Shown here piece after piece: positions 1-10,315 of a stretch of 64,000 nt of DNA. Made by a program: the position numbers and the translations under genes. The DNA is from Oscillospiraceae bacterium (GTDB lineage Bacteria > Bacillota > Clostridia > Oscillospirales > Ruminococcaceae): assembly GCA_021199795.1 (NCBI GenBank), contig JAJQHJ010000004.1:62001-126000 (forward strand), in the 5' to 3' direction. The notes under the pieces are model-generated. The model was not told the DNA's origin and searched no databases. It saw only the letters and a program-made list of their open reading frames with translations. How positions within the stretch are numbered: position 1 is the stretch's first letter; every line of letters starts with the position of its first letter.

Positions 1-355
1 CAAATGTTGCCGCAACACCCATTGCATAAACGCAGAATGCCGCCAGGAACTTCCCAACAACCAGCGAGCCAAGGCTTATGGGAGCTGTGAGCAAGCACTG
101 GTCGGTTTTGTTCTTCATTTCCTCCGACATGGTTCTCATCGTTAAGATAGGAATAAGAACCATCAGGACGTAGAACAAAAGCGTGAACATGGTGGACATG
201 TCAGGGGTTAAGTAGAGAAGCCCGTCAAGCGAACTTGTCGAGACGGCTGTTATTCCGAACAGGACTCCCGATGCAGCGTAGAATGCCGTTAAGAAGATAT
301 ACCCTATCGGAGATTTGAAGTATGCACCGAATTCTCTTCTGAATATTGCTTTCAT
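1..355 (-). CDS. ABC-2 type transporter permease, N-terminal part
   Basis: The reading frame starts at ATG 353-355 and runs off the left edge of the window, so only about 118 N-terminal residues are present. It begins MKAIFRREFGAYFKSPIGYI and continues into long hydrophobic segments, the usual start of ABC-2 permeases that follow a GldA-like ATPase. The start overlaps the stop of the upstream ATPase gene by 4 nt (ATGA), so the two are almost certainly co-translated as one exporter. The exported substrate cannot be told. Confidence 0.85.
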   Translation of the reverse strand, partial: MKAIFRREFGAYFKSPIGYIFLTAFYAASGVLFGITAVSTSSLDGLLYLTPDMSTMFTLLFYVLMVLIPILTMRTMSEEMKNKTDQCLLTAPISLGSLVVGKFLAAFCVYAMGVAATF

Positions 356-1356
356 GACTTCTTCGCCTCCCCGCTGTTCATGTTGTCCATCGATTCTGCT
401 TTCTGGTTGATGAACTCGTCAACGCTTTCACCCATCGTGAGCCTCAGGAAGATGTCTTCAAGCGTCAGTTCAGAGGGACGTAATCCCATGATGTACCAGT
501 TTCTCTGGGAGAGACGCTTGTTGAGTTCACGTCTTATATCCGTTCCCTCAACTGCTTCGATGTTGTATTCCCAGACACCCTTTTCGCGCTGCATGTCTGC
601 AAGCACTGAAACAACTCCTGGAATAGAGCTTATCACCTTTGTGACTTCGTCTCTTGGTCCATCGATTCTTGCTACCAGCTTGTGGTCGGCAGTCAGAGTA
701 TTTGAAAGATTATCTGCGGTGTCGTCGGCAATAATCCTGCCGTTATTTATGATTACGATCCTGTCGCAGACAGCCTGGACTTCACTCAGGATATGTGAAG
801 AAAGGATAACCGTGTGGTTCTTTCCGAGCTTTTTTATGAGCGTTCTTATCTCAATAATCTGCTTCGGGTCAAGACCTACTGTCGGTTCGTCAAGGATAAG
901 GACGTTAGGGTTCCCGACAAGTGCCTGAGCCAGACCGACACGCTGCTTATAGCCCTTTGAAAGGTTCTTGATGAGGCGGTCATAAACCTCCTCAATCTTG
1001 ACTAGCTCGCATATTTCCTGCAGGTGGGTGTTCCGGGGAATCTTGCACCCTTTCAGCTCATACATGAAATTTAAGTATTCCTTGACGGTCATGTCAAGAT
1101 ACAGCGGCGGGAATTCGGGGAGATATCCTATCTCTTTCTTCGCAAGAAGCGGTTCCTCAAGTATTTCCTTGCCGTTGATATACGCTTCTCCGCTTGTGGA
1201 GGAGAGGTAGCCCGTCAGGATGTTCATTGTAGTTGATTTTCCTGCGCCGTTCGGTCCTAAGAAGCCCAAGATCTCACCGTTGTGAGCCTCGAAGCTTATG
1301 TTGTCGACCGCCAACTTGTCGCCGTAGGATTTACAAAGGTTTTTTACCTCAATCAT
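352..1356 (-). CDS. ABC transporter ATP-binding protein
   Basis: Nucleotide-binding subunit of an ABC exporter. Walker A GPNGAGKST lies at about residues 34-42, the signature LSKGYKQ at 132-138, Walker B VLILDEP at 152-158 and the H-loop SSHILSE near 186-192. The roughly 100-residue C-terminal extension after the ATPase core is typical of GldA/NatA-type ATPases paired with an ABC-2 permease. The permease gene follows with a 4-nt overlap. A TATAAT-like -10 box is visible on the minus strand at 1403-1408 in the short gap after gltX, but no good -35 was found, so the unit may have its own weak promoter. Substrate unknown. Confidence 0.93.
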   Translation of the reverse strand: MIEVKNLCKSYGDKLAVDNISFEAHNGEILGFLGPNGAGKSTTMNILTGYLSSTSGEAYINGKEILEEPLLAKKEIGYLPEFPPLYLDMTVKEYLNFMYELKGCKIPRNTHLQEICELVKIEEVYDRLIKNLSKGYKQRVGLAQALVGNPNVLILDEPTVGLDPKQIIEIRTLIKKLGKNHTVILSSHILSEVQAVCDRIVIINNGRIIADDTADNLSNTLTADHKLVARIDGPRDEVTKVISSIPGVVSVLADMQREKGVWEYNIEAVEGTDIRRELNKRLSQRNWYIMGLRPSELTLEDIFLRLTMGESVDEFINQKAESMDNMNSGEAKKS

Positions 1357-1446
1357 CGGGTTTTACGTCCTTTCCGGAATAATTCCGAGTCTAACTTCAC
1401 ACATTATACACCGTTTTTGTGTACGCTTTGTGTCAGCACATTGATA

Positions 1447-2898
1447 TTATCCAAGCATTTCAAGTGAGCGATTGATTCTCCGGATGGTCTCATCTTTGCC
1501 GATAATTTCAGCAATCTCGAATGCTCCGCCAGGGGTGAACTGCTTGCCGCTGATGGCAACTCTCAGAGACCACAAAACGTAGCCGTTCTTCACTCCCATT
1601 TCTGCGATGAGCTCAAAAAGCCTGTCATGGATGTTCTGGAAGTTCCATTCACTATCGGGGATCGCTTCGAGAACGGGAAGAGCCTTTGTAAGAGCGTCTA
1701 CAGCCGTTTCCCTGTTGGTCTTCATCTTCTTGTTCTCATAGAGCGAGAGGTCATAGTCGGGCATTTCGTCGATAAAGTCGACCTGCTCGGGAATTTCGGA
1801 GAATACCTCGGTTCTGTTCTGCAAGAGTGCCGCAATCTTTGAAATGTCGACATCTTTCTTGACAACAGTCCTGATATAAAGCTCTGCATACTCTGTAAAT
1901 TTCTCAGGAGTAAGTGCACGTATATATTCGCCGTTGATGGCTCTTAATTTAAGCGGGTCAAAGATAGCAGGAGACTTTGAAAGTCCGTCAATCTCGAACT
2001 CTTCTATAAGCTCAGGGAGTGTATAAATCTCTCTTTCGCCCTTAGGAGCCCAGCCGAGGAGTGCGATATAGTTGATGATAGCTTCACTCATGTATCCCTT
2101 AGCAACCAAATCCTCAAACGATGCGTCGCCGTTTCTCTTTGAAAGCTTGTTGTGCTTGTCTTTCATGATGGGAGCAACGTGGATATACTTCGGAACCTCC
2201 CAGCCGAAAGCCTCATAGAGGAGGTTATACTTCGGCGCAGAAGCGAGGTACTCGTTGCCACGGACTACATGTGTAATCCCCATAAGGTGGTCGTCAACGA
2301 CGTTTGCAAAGTTGTAAGTAGGCATTCCGTCAGCCTTAAGAAGAATCTGGTCGTCAAGGGTCGAATTCTCGACGGTTATGTCCCCGAAAAGCTCGTCGTG
2401 GAAAGTGGTTGTGCCATCAAGGGGAATCTTCTGGCGGATGACATAAGGAGTTCCTGCATCGAGCTTTGCCTGGATCTCTTCCTTGGAAAGGTTGCGGCAG
2501 TGCCTGTCATACATCGGGCTTATTCCTGCTGCTTCCTGAACGGCTTTAAGTTCTGTCAGTCTGTCCTTGTCGCAGAAGCAATAGTATGCCCCGCCCTTTT
2601 CGACAAGCTCGAGGACATATTTCTTGAAAATGCCCATTCTCTCCGACTGTACATAAGGTCCGTAATCTCCGCCGACGTCGGGTCCCTCGTCCCAGTTGAG
2701 ACCAACTGCCTTGAGAGTGCGATAGATGGTGTCAACTGCTCCCTCGACATATCTTTCCTGGTCGGTATCCTCGATTCTTAAGATGAACTTTCCTCCATAC
2801 TTCTTGGCTATAATATAGGTATAAAGTGCTGTTCTCAAGTTACCTATATGCATATAGCCGGTTGGTGATGGTGCAAACCTCGTTCTTACTTCACTCAT
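1447..2898 (-). CDS. gltX: glutamyl-tRNA synthetase
   Basis: Class I aminoacyl-tRNA synthetase that charges tRNA-Glu, and in many Firmicutes also tRNA-Gln. The first residues carry the HIGH-type signature (PSPTGYMHIGNLR) and the KMSKS-type loop appears as KLSKRNG near residue 255. At 483 aa it has the normal family length, with the alpha-helical anticodon-binding region at the C-terminus. It lies 29 nt downstream of ribF and may be read through from the infB cluster. No T-box leader was found upstream. Confidence 0.97.
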   Translation of the reverse strand: MSEVRTRFAPSPTGYMHIGNLRTALYTYIIAKKYGGKFILRIEDTDQERYVEGAVDTIYRTLKAVGLNWDEGPDVGGDYGPYVQSERMGIFKKYVLELVEKGGAYYCFCDKDRLTELKAVQEAAGISPMYDRHCRNLSKEEIQAKLDAGTPYVIRQKIPLDGTTTFHDELFGDITVENSTLDDQILLKADGMPTYNFANVVDDHLMGITHVVRGNEYLASAPKYNLLYEAFGWEVPKYIHVAPIMKDKHNKLSKRNGDASFEDLVAKGYMSEAIINYIALLGWAPKGEREIYTLPELIEEFEIDGLSKSPAIFDPLKLRAINGEYIRALTPEKFTEYAELYIRTVVKKDVDISKIAALLQNRTEVFSEIPEQVDFIDEMPDYDLSLYENKKMKTNRETAVDALTKALPVLEAIPDSEWNFQNIHDRLFELIAEMGVKNGYVLWSLRVAISGKQFTPGGAFEIAEIIGKDETIRRINRSLEMLG

Positions 2899-2927
2899 TT
2901 TCAGGTCGACTGTGCCGGTTATGCCGG

Positions 2928-3815
2928 TCAGTCCTCCTCCCTTCTTTTGTCTATGTCTTTATTAATAGTAGCCGTGAGCTCTTCCACACCTGAAAATTTC
3001 TTTTCATCACGGTAGAATCGCTTAAGCTCCACTTTTATATCCTCGCTGTATAAATCGCCGACGTCGCCTAAAATGTGCGTTTCGAGACCAATTTCTCCCG
3101 AATCGCTGACAGTCGGCTTCACTCCAACATTTGAAATGCCCTTGAATTTCTCGCCGGTCGAAATGACCGTCACATCGCTTGAATACACCCCAAACCTTGG
3201 AACCACTTTCCTGGGCGTAAGAGGAATATTGACAGTTCTTATTCCCATTTCCCGCCCGAGGCTCATTCCGTGGGCGACAAGACCCTCGAAAAAGTACTTG
3301 TAGCCGAGTAACTCGTTTGCCTCAGCCATCTCGCCGTTTTCTATCAAAGCCCGTATCCTCGTTGTCGAAACAGTTTCGCCGTCAATATGGACGAGCTTGA
3401 CTATTTCCGACTTCATCCCATAGCTTTCACAGAGCGACTTCAGAAGCTCCGCATCCCCGGCAGCATTCTTTCCAAACCGGAAGTTCTCACCGCAAAGTAC
3501 CACATCAGCCCCGAACTCCGTTTTAAGAGTATCTTTAACAAAATCCTCAGGACTGGTGTCCCGGACGGTTGCGAAATCGGCAAAATAAACCCTGTCGGCT
3601 CCGTATTCAAGTAGCTTTTGCTCCTTTTCCAGGTCAGTCAGGACAAAGCTCCGGTGCCCCTTGGTGTCCACCTCAGATGAGCGGAACGTGTAGACAATCT
3701 TCTCGTCTGCTCCGGTATCGCACAAGGCTTTCAGAGCCGCCTGATGCCCGATGTGGACTCCATCAAAGAGCCCGAGGAGCACAGCCTTTTTAACTTTTTT
3801 ATCTATACTAATCAC
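2928..3815 (-). CDS. ribF: bifunctional riboflavin kinase/FAD synthetase
   Basis: Converts riboflavin to FMN and FMN to FAD. The N-terminal nucleotidyltransferase motif GLFDGVHIGHQ is at residues 15-25. The C-terminal riboflavin kinase domain shows the MGIRTVNIPL segment followed by GVYS and GISNVG. Length (295 aa) is normal. The start is GTG at 3813-3815, overlapping the truB TGA in a GTGA arrangement, which suggests translational coupling. The placement after truB is conserved in Firmicutes. Confidence 0.95.
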   Translation of the reverse strand: MISIDKKVKKAVLLGLFDGVHIGHQAALKALCDTGADEKIVYTFRSSEVDTKGHRSFVLTDLEKEQKLLEYGADRVYFADFATVRDTSPEDFVKDTLKTEFGADVVLCGENFRFGKNAAGDAELLKSLCESYGMKSEIVKLVHIDGETVSTTRIRALIENGEMAEANELLGYKYFFEGLVAHGMSLGREMGIRTVNIPLTPRKVVPRFGVYSSDVTVISTGEKFKGISNVGVKPTVSDSGEIGLETHILGDVGDLYSEDIKVELKRFYRDEKKFSGVEELTATINKDIDKRREED

Positions 3816-4705
3816 CAGAAATTCTTTACTATTCTGATTTCACTTCCGGTAACCCGACATAAGCCGAGAAAGCCGGTATCTCCATAAATTCTGTAGGTCT
3901 CGCCCTCTCTGGCTCCCTTAACTCGTCCTGCATCAAGCTTCACGCCGTTTTTATACATCCTGGTCTGAGCCTCGGAAAGGTTTAACCTCGGGTAGCACTC
4001 AAAAAGCTTATCTACAGGAATTATCCTTTCAGCCGCCACTTCAATGGCGTTTTCACTGGCACGAAGCTCTTCAAGCGGGATTGAGTCCTCAATCTTAAAG
4101 CCATGCGCCGAAATCCGCCGAAGCGAAGTCATGCAGCCGCCGACCCCGAGCAAGTCACCAATATCGTTGATAAGAGTCCTGATATACGTGCCCTTTGAGC
4201 AGGAAATAAGCAGCGTTCCAGTCCTCGAAGTGTCATCATAGGCTTCCAGGGTGAGCTCATATATCGTGACTTCCCTTGGAGCCCTCTCAACGTCAATTCC
4301 CTGCCGGGCGAGGTCATAGAGCCGCTTGCCGCCCACCGAAACAGCCGAATACATCGGCGGAAGCTGGGAGATAGTGCCCCGGAACTGCGGAAGCTTGCTT
4401 AAAATCTCTTCCTCCGAAACGGGCTTATCTGACTCTGAAAGCACTTTCCCCGTGATGTCCTGAGTGTCGGTGGTCTTGCCGAGGACAAAATCAGCTCGGT
4501 AGGTCTTTTCATCGACCGGAAGAATGTCGCAAGCCCCGGTCGCCTTGCCGATGAGTACAGGCAGAACACCAGTCGCCATCGGGTCGAGTGTGCCAGTGTG
4601 CCCGAGCCTCTTTTCGTGAAGAAGCCCTCTGAGGACTGCTATAACGTCGAAAGAAGTGTACCCGGACGGCTTGTCGATCAGCAGGATGCCGCTCTGGATG
4701 CTCAC
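3812..4705 (-). CDS. truB: tRNA pseudouridine(55) synthase
   Basis: Makes pseudouridine 55 in the T-arm of tRNAs. The motif HTGTLDPMATGVLPV near residues 36-50 carries the catalytic Asp, and the RNA-binding C-terminal region follows. Length is 297 aa. The GTG start overlaps the stop of nrnA by 4 nt (GTGA), and the stop overlaps the ribF start, so three genes are chained by overlaps. Confidence 0.96.
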   Translation of the reverse strand: MSIQSGILLIDKPSGYTSFDVIAVLRGLLHEKRLGHTGTLDPMATGVLPVLIGKATGACDILPVDEKTYRADFVLGKTTDTQDITGKVLSESDKPVSEEEILSKLPQFRGTISQLPPMYSAVSVGGKRLYDLARQGIDVERAPREVTIYELTLEAYDDTSRTGTLLISCSKGTYIRTLINDIGDLLGVGGCMTSLRRISAHGFKIEDSIPLEELRASENAIEVAAERIIPVDKLFECYPRLNLSEAQTRMYKNGVKLDAGRVKGAREGETYRIYGDTGFLGLCRVTGSEIRIVKNFW

Positions 4706-5661
4706 AGATACTTCCTTGTGACTTCGAGGATTTTGGCTATAACTTCTCTTGCCTTGCCCTCGATTGTGCAGCCGGAAGCTCTTAAGTGTCCGCCGCCGCC
4801 GAACTCTCCGCAGATGGCCGCGGCATCGGCATCAGTGGTTCTTAAGGACACCTTGAACAGGTTCGGCTTGTCCTCCTGCTGCTTTAAGGTGTAGCCAAAT
4901 CTGACTCCCTCGATGGTAAGAGGAATCTGGGCAAATGCGTCAAGCTCCGACCTGTCGATCTGATAGTCGCTTACAACCTGGTTTGTGACAACCATGAAGC
5001 CTATCTGACCGTCCTCGAAGAAGCGCATGTCGCTTATGAGCTTCTGCTCGCAGAGAACCCTGCTTCTTGACTTGATATCAAACATTTTTCTGTTGATGTG
5101 CTCAAAATCCACTCCCATTTCCATCATTCTGGCAGCAGCTCTGTGAGCCGCGGGGGTGGTGTTCTGGAACTTGAAGCAGCCGGTGTCGGTTGCAAGACCG
5201 GTGTAGAGATTTGTTGCAATCGGGAGAGTTATGTCTGCTCCCATATGCTCCAAAAGCTCAAATATGATGAGGCAGGCAGCAGACGCACCGGCATCAACAT
5301 AGGACTTCTTGGCAAAGAACCTGTTTGAGCCGTGGTGGTCGATGCAGAGATCTATTTTGCCAGAATAGCTCTCAAGCTCGTCTCCCAAAAGGGTTGTGTC
5401 GGAAATGTCGACCGAAATGACGAACTTTTCCTCGAATTCCTCCGGCTGATAGTCGCCGATAAGGAAGTCGTATCTATCCGGAAATCCATCAGAGTTGACG
5501 ACATTTGCGTGCTTTCCCAAGGATCTCAAATACAGGCAAAGCCCCATTCCAGCACCGATGCAGTCTCCATCCGGGCTCTTGTGGGTCAGGATGGTGACGT
5601 TGTCGCACTCACGGAGTATTTCAGCCACCTCGTCGTAGCTTTCTAGTCTCATATTTTCCAT
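4702..5661 (-). CDS. nrnA: DHH-family oligoribonuclease / pAp phosphatase
   Basis: Bifunctional nanoRNase that degrades very short RNA and dephosphorylates 3'-phosphoadenosine 5'-phosphate in Firmicutes. The DHH-family motif SPDGDCIGAG is near residue 30 and the LCIDHHGSN motif near residue 106. The C-terminal DHHA1 domain ends with the glycine-rich GGGGHLRASG motif. The gene begins one base after the rbfA stop and overlaps truB, as in other nusA-infB clusters. Confidence 0.93.
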   Translation of the reverse strand: MENMRLESYDEVAEILRECDNVTILTHKSPDGDCIGAGMGLCLYLRSLGKHANVVNSDGFPDRYDFLIGDYQPEEFEEKFVISVDISDTTLLGDELESYSGKIDLCIDHHGSNRFFAKKSYVDAGASAACLIIFELLEHMGADITLPIATNLYTGLATDTGCFKFQNTTPAAHRAAARMMEMGVDFEHINRKMFDIKSRSRVLCEQKLISDMRFFEDGQIGFMVVTNQVVSDYQIDRSELDAFAQIPLTIEGVRFGYTLKQQEDKPNLFKVSLRTTDADAAAICGEFGGGGHLRASGCTIEGKAREVIAKILEVTRKYL

Positions 5662-5662
5662 T

Positions 5663-6022
5663 CTAGTTGTCGTCCTCCTTAATGTCCATTTCCCTAAGCA
5701 GCTTAGAAATGTGTGCGGAATATTCGCTCGAATCGTCCGCTATAAACTTAAGCTCAGGAGCCTTTCTTATGTGGAGACTGTCGGAGATTCTTCTTTTAAT
5801 CATCCCCGAAGCACTCTCCAAGCCCTTTACTGCTTCTTTAGCCTCTTCAATACCGTTTAAACTGGAAACGTAAATTCTTGCACTTGAACGATCTCTCGTG
5901 ACCTCGCATCTGACAACAGTGAGCATCCTGTCCTTGATCCTAGGGTCTTTCAATTCCCCAAGCATAGTGCTCATTACTCTCTGCAAGTCAGAAGAGAACC
6001 GTTCTGCCTTATGGTCTGGCAT
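5663..6022 (-). CDS. rbfA: 30S ribosome-binding factor A
   Basis: Late 30S maturation factor. The 119-aa protein shows the family pattern: N-terminal RFSSDLQRVMSTMLGELKDPR, central VTRDRSSARIYVS and C-terminal RKAPELKFIADDS. It is placed directly after infB, its conserved partner. The stop codon is TAG, which shows that TAG is an ordinary stop in this genome. Confidence 0.96.
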   Translation of the reverse strand: MPDHKAERFSSDLQRVMSTMLGELKDPRIKDRMLTVVRCEVTRDRSSARIYVSSLNGIEEAKEAVKGLESASGMIKRRISDSLHIRKAPELKFIADDSSEYSAHISKLLREMDIKEDDN

Positions 6023-6040
6023 TAATTATCTCCTCACAAT

Positions 6041-8515
6041 TCACACTTCGGTTTCGTTAAGCTGATATGCCTCGAATATGTCTCCCTCTTTGAAGTCGGT
6101 GAACTTCTCAAGAGTTATGCCGCACTCGTAGCCCTGGGCGACGTCACGGACATTGTCCTTGAAGCGTTTTAAGCTCGACATCTTGTCTTCTGCGATGACT
6201 ATACCGTCTCTGACTACTCTGACAAGGTCGTTTCTTGAAATCTTTCCTGAGAGAACATAGCAGCCTGCTACCTGTCCGACGCCGGTGATTCTGTAGACCT
6301 GTCTTACCTCGACACGTGCAGTGTCGACTTCGACATACTTCGGCGCGAGCATACCCTTCATTGCAGCCTCGATCTCTTCGATAGCTTCGTAGATAACTCT
6401 GTAGGTCTTTACTTCAACTCCATCGCGCTCGGCATTCTCCTTGGCAACAGGGTCAGGTCTTACGTTGAATCCGACTATGATAGCTCCGGAAGCACCGGCA
6501 AGCATAACATCAGATTCTGATATCGCACCTACGCCGCCATGGATAACCTTAACCTTGACCTCGTCGTTGGATATTTTCTCAAGCGACTGCTTGACGGCTT
6601 CAACCGAGCCCTGAACATCAGCCTTGACGATGATAGGAAGCTCCTTGATTTCGCCCTCGGAAATCTGATCGAAGAGATTGTCAAGGGATACTTTCTGAGC
6701 CTGCTTGAATACTTCTTCCTTGGCTTCCTGCTTTCTCTTTTCAACAAGCTCTCTTGCGAGCTTTTCATCTGCAACTGCATTGAATACGTCGCCGGCAGCA
6801 GGAACCTCTGCAAGACCTGTAATCTCAACAGGAACTGACGGTCCGGCAGTCTGAACGGTTCTGCCCTTGTCGTCGGTCATGGTCCTGACTCTTCCCACGG
6901 CAGTGCCGGCGATGATAACGTCGCCCGAGTGAAGTGTACCGTTCTGGACAAGAACAGTAGCAACAGGTCCACGACCCTTGTCTAGTCTTGCCTCGATAAC
7001 CGAGCCCTTTGCAGCCCTGTTCGGGTTAGCCTTTAATTCAAGGGCATCAGCAACAAGAATTATGTCCTCCAAGAGCTCATCTATACCTGCGCCTGTCTTG
7101 GCGGAAACAGGAACGCACATAACGTCGCCGCCCCAAGCCTCAACAACGAGGTTGTGCTCTGTCAGCTGCTGCATGATTCTGTCGGGGTTCGCGCCCTCTT
7201 TATCCATCTTGTTGATGGCGACGATTATTGAAACTCCCGCCGCCTTTGCGTGGTTGATGGCTTCAATCGTCTGCGGCATGATTCCGTCGTCGGCTGCAAC
7301 AACGAGTATTGCAATATCCGTGACCATTGCACCTCTGAGTCTCATGGCTGTGAACGCTTCGTGACCAGGGGTGTCGAGGAATGTGATGTCTCTTCCGCCG
7401 ATGGAAACTCTGTAAGCACCGATATGCTGGGTGATTCCTCCTGCCTCAGTTGCAGTAACGTTTGCGTGACGGATCTTGTCGAGAAGCGAAGTCTTTCCGT
7501 GGTCAACGTGACCCATAACGACTACAACAGGGTCTCTAGGCTGGAGGTTTTCAGCTGTGTCCTCCTCGTCAACAATGAGTCTTTCCTCAATTGTGACGAC
7601 GACTTCCTTTTCAACCTTAGCTCCCATTTCCTCTGCAACCAGAGCAGCAGTGTCAAAGTCGATGACCTCGTTCTGGGAAGCCATAACCCCCAAGCCTATG
7701 AGCTTCTTGATAACGTCGGAAACGGTTGCCTTAAGTCTTGTAGCGAGCTCCGAAACGGTGATTTCGTCGGGGATCTGAACCCTGACTTTCATCTTTCTTG
7801 CACGCTCAAGCTCCATGCGCTTCATTCTCTCGGCTTCGGTCTCGCGCTTGGTTGAAAGCTTCTCTTTCTTCTGCTGGCGGGACTTCTGGGTCAGCTTCTG
7901 CTTCTTCTGATAGTTGTCGCCGCCGCGGTTCTTGGAGTCAGCCAGGTTATCATAGTGCTCGTTATATTTGTCGATATTGACATAGCTTCCCCTTGTGTCT
8001 ACAACGTGAGTGTTCTCGCGCTGGGCATAAGTAGTGGTTTCGCTCTTTCCGGTGACAAGCTGGATTCTTTCGCCGCGCTCTTTCTTCTTTGCGGGCTTCT
8101 TGTCGTCACGACGCTTGTCTTTTTTCTCTTCAACCGGCTTTGCTTCCGTCGTAGCGGCAGGAGTCGGCTCCGGCTTTTCTTCCGCCTTGGGAGCTTCAAC
8201 TGCCGGCTCTTCCGCCTTTTCAACCGGCTTCTGAGCTTCTGTCTTCACGGCTTCCTGCTTCTTATCCTGCTCCGCCTTGGGTGCCTCCGTCTTCGCAGGC
8301 TTAGGCTTTTTAACAGGGCGATAGGAGAAGTAGTCATCAAAGCTGTTCACCTGGTTCTTGTGGGTGAAGACCTCGAAGACATAGTTGATCTCCTCCGGAA
8401 CAAGTATAGTCGAGCCTTTCTTGACTCCATAAACGGGGGTCAGGCAATCGATAACGTCGTTCACCGGGACATTCAGATCTTTTGCAAGGTTAGATAATTT
8501 GTATTTCGTAATCAT
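6041..8515 (-). CDS. infB: translation initiation factor IF-2
   Basis: GTPase that places initiator tRNA on the 30S subunit. An N-terminal IF2N helix segment is followed by a long Lys/Glu/Pro/Ala-rich linker (about residues 70-170), then the G domain with GHVDHGKTS (G1), DTPGHEAF (G3), NKMD (G4) and SAKTG (G5), and the C-terminal beta-barrel domains. A TTG six bases upstream could also start the frame, but AAGGAG sits 8 nt before ATG 8513-8515, so that ATG is preferred. Length is about 824 aa. Confidence 0.97.
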   Translation of the reverse strand: MITKYKLSNLAKDLNVPVNDVIDCLTPVYGVKKGSTILVPEEINYVFEVFTHKNQVNSFDDYFSYRPVKKPKPAKTEAPKAEQDKKQEAVKTEAQKPVEKAEEPAVEAPKAEEKPEPTPAATTEAKPVEEKKDKRRDDKKPAKKKERGERIQLVTGKSETTTYAQRENTHVVDTRGSYVNIDKYNEHYDNLADSKNRGGDNYQKKQKLTQKSRQQKKEKLSTKRETEAERMKRMELERARKMKVRVQIPDEITVSELATRLKATVSDVIKKLIGLGVMASQNEVIDFDTAALVAEEMGAKVEKEVVVTIEERLIVDEEDTAENLQPRDPVVVVMGHVDHGKTSLLDKIRHANVTATEAGGITQHIGAYRVSIGGRDITFLDTPGHEAFTAMRLRGAMVTDIAILVVAADDGIMPQTIEAINHAKAAGVSIIVAINKMDKEGANPDRIMQQLTEHNLVVEAWGGDVMCVPVSAKTGAGIDELLEDIILVADALELKANPNRAAKGSVIEARLDKGRGPVATVLVQNGTLHSGDVIIAGTAVGRVRTMTDDKGRTVQTAGPSVPVEITGLAEVPAAGDVFNAVADEKLARELVEKRKQEAKEEVFKQAQKVSLDNLFDQISEGEIKELPIIVKADVQGSVEAVKQSLEKISNDEVKVKVIHGGVGAISESDVMLAGASGAIIVGFNVRPDPVAKENAERDGVEVKTYRVIYEAIEEIEAAMKGMLAPKYVEVDTARVEVRQVYRITGVGQVAGCYVLSGKISRNDLVRVVRDGIVIAEDKMSSLKRFKDNVRDVAQGYECGITLEKFTDFKEGDIFEAYQLNETEV

Positions 8516-8527
8516 AGGCAAATCTCC

Positions 8528-8839
8528 TTATTTGGGACTGGGTTCCTTTAACCTCTTGACTGCCGCTTTGGCGAAGCCCGCATCGGTCACAGACATGATT
8601 CCGTAGACCTTTCCAAGAGCCGACCCAACGTCGTTCATGCTCTCGGGTATTTCGTAAATCGGGGTTTCGTACTCTTCACATACCCGTGAAATTTCGCTCA
8701 GAGAGCGTTCTGACAAATCTGAGGTCACAAGGACTATATACGCTTTTCCGGAGTGAACCGAGCCCTTTACTTCGTCCATTCCGAGCGTGAGCTTTCCTGC
8801 CCTACGGCAGATGCTCATAAGATTCATTATATCAGCCAT
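8528..8839 (-). CDS. L7Ae/L30e-family RNA-binding protein (YlxQ-like)
   Basis: A 103-aa protein of the ribosomal L7Ae family, which binds kink-turn RNA. The N-terminus MNLMSICRRAGKLTLGMDEV is characteristic. It lies between ylxR and infB, the conserved position of YlxQ in Firmicutes. The start overlaps the ylxR end by 8 nt. The exact role of YlxQ is not established. Confidence 0.9.
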   Translation of the reverse strand: MADIMNLMSICRRAGKLTLGMDEVKGSVHSGKAYIVLVTSDLSERSLSEISRVCEEYETPIYEIPESMNDVGSALGKVYGIMSVTDAGFAKAAVKRLKEPSPK

Positions 8840-9134
8840 TTTCGCCGCCTTCCAAGGTCAGTGACTGAGCCTCCGCAATGCCACGTGAAAGCCTTTCATA
8901 AATCTCAGCCGGGATTTCGCACTCAAGGCTTCTCTCGAGGCATCTTTTCTTTCTTGCCTTTTCAAGACATTCTGACTTCGGGCAGATATAGGCACCTCTT
9001 CCGGATTTCTTTCCGGTCGGGTCGACAAGTATTTCGCCCTCGGGGGTTCTCACAATTCTCACAAGCGACTTCTTCTCCCTCGGCTCACCGCAGCCAAGGC
9101 AGGTTCTTATCGGCTTTTTCCTCTGCTTAACCAT
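8832..9134 (-). CDS. rnpM: YlxR-family RNA-binding protein (RnpM)
   Basis: Small (100 aa) YlxR-family protein; members of this family have been linked to RNase P control. The conserved start TCLGCGEPREKKSLVRIVR and the segment DPTGKKSGRGAYIC are both present. It begins 1 nt after nusA and overlaps the YlxQ-like gene. Confidence 0.93.
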   Translation of the reverse strand: MVKQRKKPIRTCLGCGEPREKKSLVRIVRTPEGEILVDPTGKKSGRGAYICPKSECLEKARKKRCLERSLECEIPAEIYERLSRGIAEAQSLTLEGGENG

Positions 9135-9135
9135 A

Positions 9136-10284
9136 TTATTCCTCTTCGGAAGCCGGCTCTACAGCTTCTGTAGATTCAGCCGCTTCTTCAGCTTGCTTCT
9201 GGGCAAGAGCATTTGGGGAGAGGATGTCGATCTTGTAGCCGGTAAGGCGGGCTGCAAGCTTCGCATTCTGTCCGCGGTTGCCTATTGCAAGCGAAAGCTG
9301 CGATTCGGGAACGACAACCTGAGTCGACTTGATCTCATCGCTTTCGATGGTGACGCTTATAACCTCAGCAGGTGAAAGTGCCTGCTTGATGAATTCTGCG
9401 TCGTCATCAGAATACTTGATAAGATCTATCTTCTCGCCGCCGAGCTCCGAAACAATCGCACCGATTCTTGAACGGCGGTTGCCGATGCAGGTTCCGATAG
9501 CGTCAACGTTTTCGTCGTTGGAGGAAACTGCAATCTTGCTTCTTGAGCCGGGTTCACGTGCTATAGCTTTTATCTCAACAGTTCCGTCATATATCTCGGG
9601 AACTTCGAGCTCAAACAGCCTCCTTACAAAGTCGCGGTGAGTTCTTGAGACCTTGACTGACGGTTTTCTGTCCGGGTTAAGTATGCCGACGACGTAGACC
9701 TTGATGATGTCGCCGGGTTTAAGCTCTTCTCCGGGGATCTGCTCTCCCTTGGGGAAGTAAATTTCGTCCTTGTCGATAGAGAGGATTGCGTTGCCGGTTG
9801 CCGGCTCGACTTTCTGGACTGTTGCGGAGACTATCTCATGCTCCTTATCTTTATACTGGGAAACGAGGCGGTCTCTTTCAAACTGCTTTAAATCCGAGCG
9901 GATGGACTGCTTCGCGGAAGAAGCAGCAACTCTACCGAATGCCGACGGGGAGACAGGAATCTCAACAGTTCCGCCAACAAATGCATTAGCGTCAATTGTT
10001 CTAGCCTCATCAAGGGTGATTTCGTTAGCCTTATCCTCCGGCTCACCCTCGACTACTGTCTTCATAATGTGGATTTCAAACTTCCTTGTTTCGGGATCGA
10101 GCTCCACAAGAACGTTCTCATTTCCGGGATAATCCCTTTTGACTGCCTTGAGGATGCCCTGCTTTATCTTTTCAAGCAGCTCTGAAAACTCAATTCCGCT
10201 CTCCTCCTGCAATCCGCCGATAGCACCGAACAGCTCGTCTAAATTAAGCTCATTGCTCTGAGCCGCCTTAGTCTTTCTTCTCAT
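9136..10284 (-). CDS. nusA: transcription termination/antitermination factor NusA
   Basis: Binds RNA polymerase and nascent RNA and modulates pausing and termination. The 382-aa protein has an N-terminal polymerase-binding domain, an S1 domain (EIVSATVQKVEP region), and two KH domains including GTCIGNRRSRI and LAIGNRGQNAKLAARLTG. There are no C-terminal acidic repeats, as usual for Firmicutes. AAAGGA precedes the start. Confidence 0.96.
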   Translation of the reverse strand: MRRKTKAAQSNELNLDELFGAIGGLQEESGIEFSELLEKIKQGILKAVKRDYPGNENVLVELDPETRKFEIHIMKTVVEGEPEDKANEITLDEARTIDANAFVGGTVEIPVSPSAFGRVAASSAKQSIRSDLKQFERDRLVSQYKDKEHEIVSATVQKVEPATGNAILSIDKDEIYFPKGEQIPGEELKPGDIIKVYVVGILNPDRKPSVKVSRTHRDFVRRLFELEVPEIYDGTVEIKAIAREPGSRSKIAVSSNDENVDAIGTCIGNRRSRIGAIVSELGGEKIDLIKYSDDDAEFIKQALSPAEVISVTIESDEIKSTQVVVPESQLSLAIGNRGQNAKLAARLTGYKIDILSPNALAQKQAEEAAESTEAVEPASEEE

Positions 10285-10315
10285 ATTGTTTTAACCAGTC
10301 CTTTCTTGGTAGTAA

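Noticed and set aside
2899-2927. T-box leader for gltX
   Set aside because: The gap after ribF is only 29 nt; no specifier loop or antiterminator bulge is possible.
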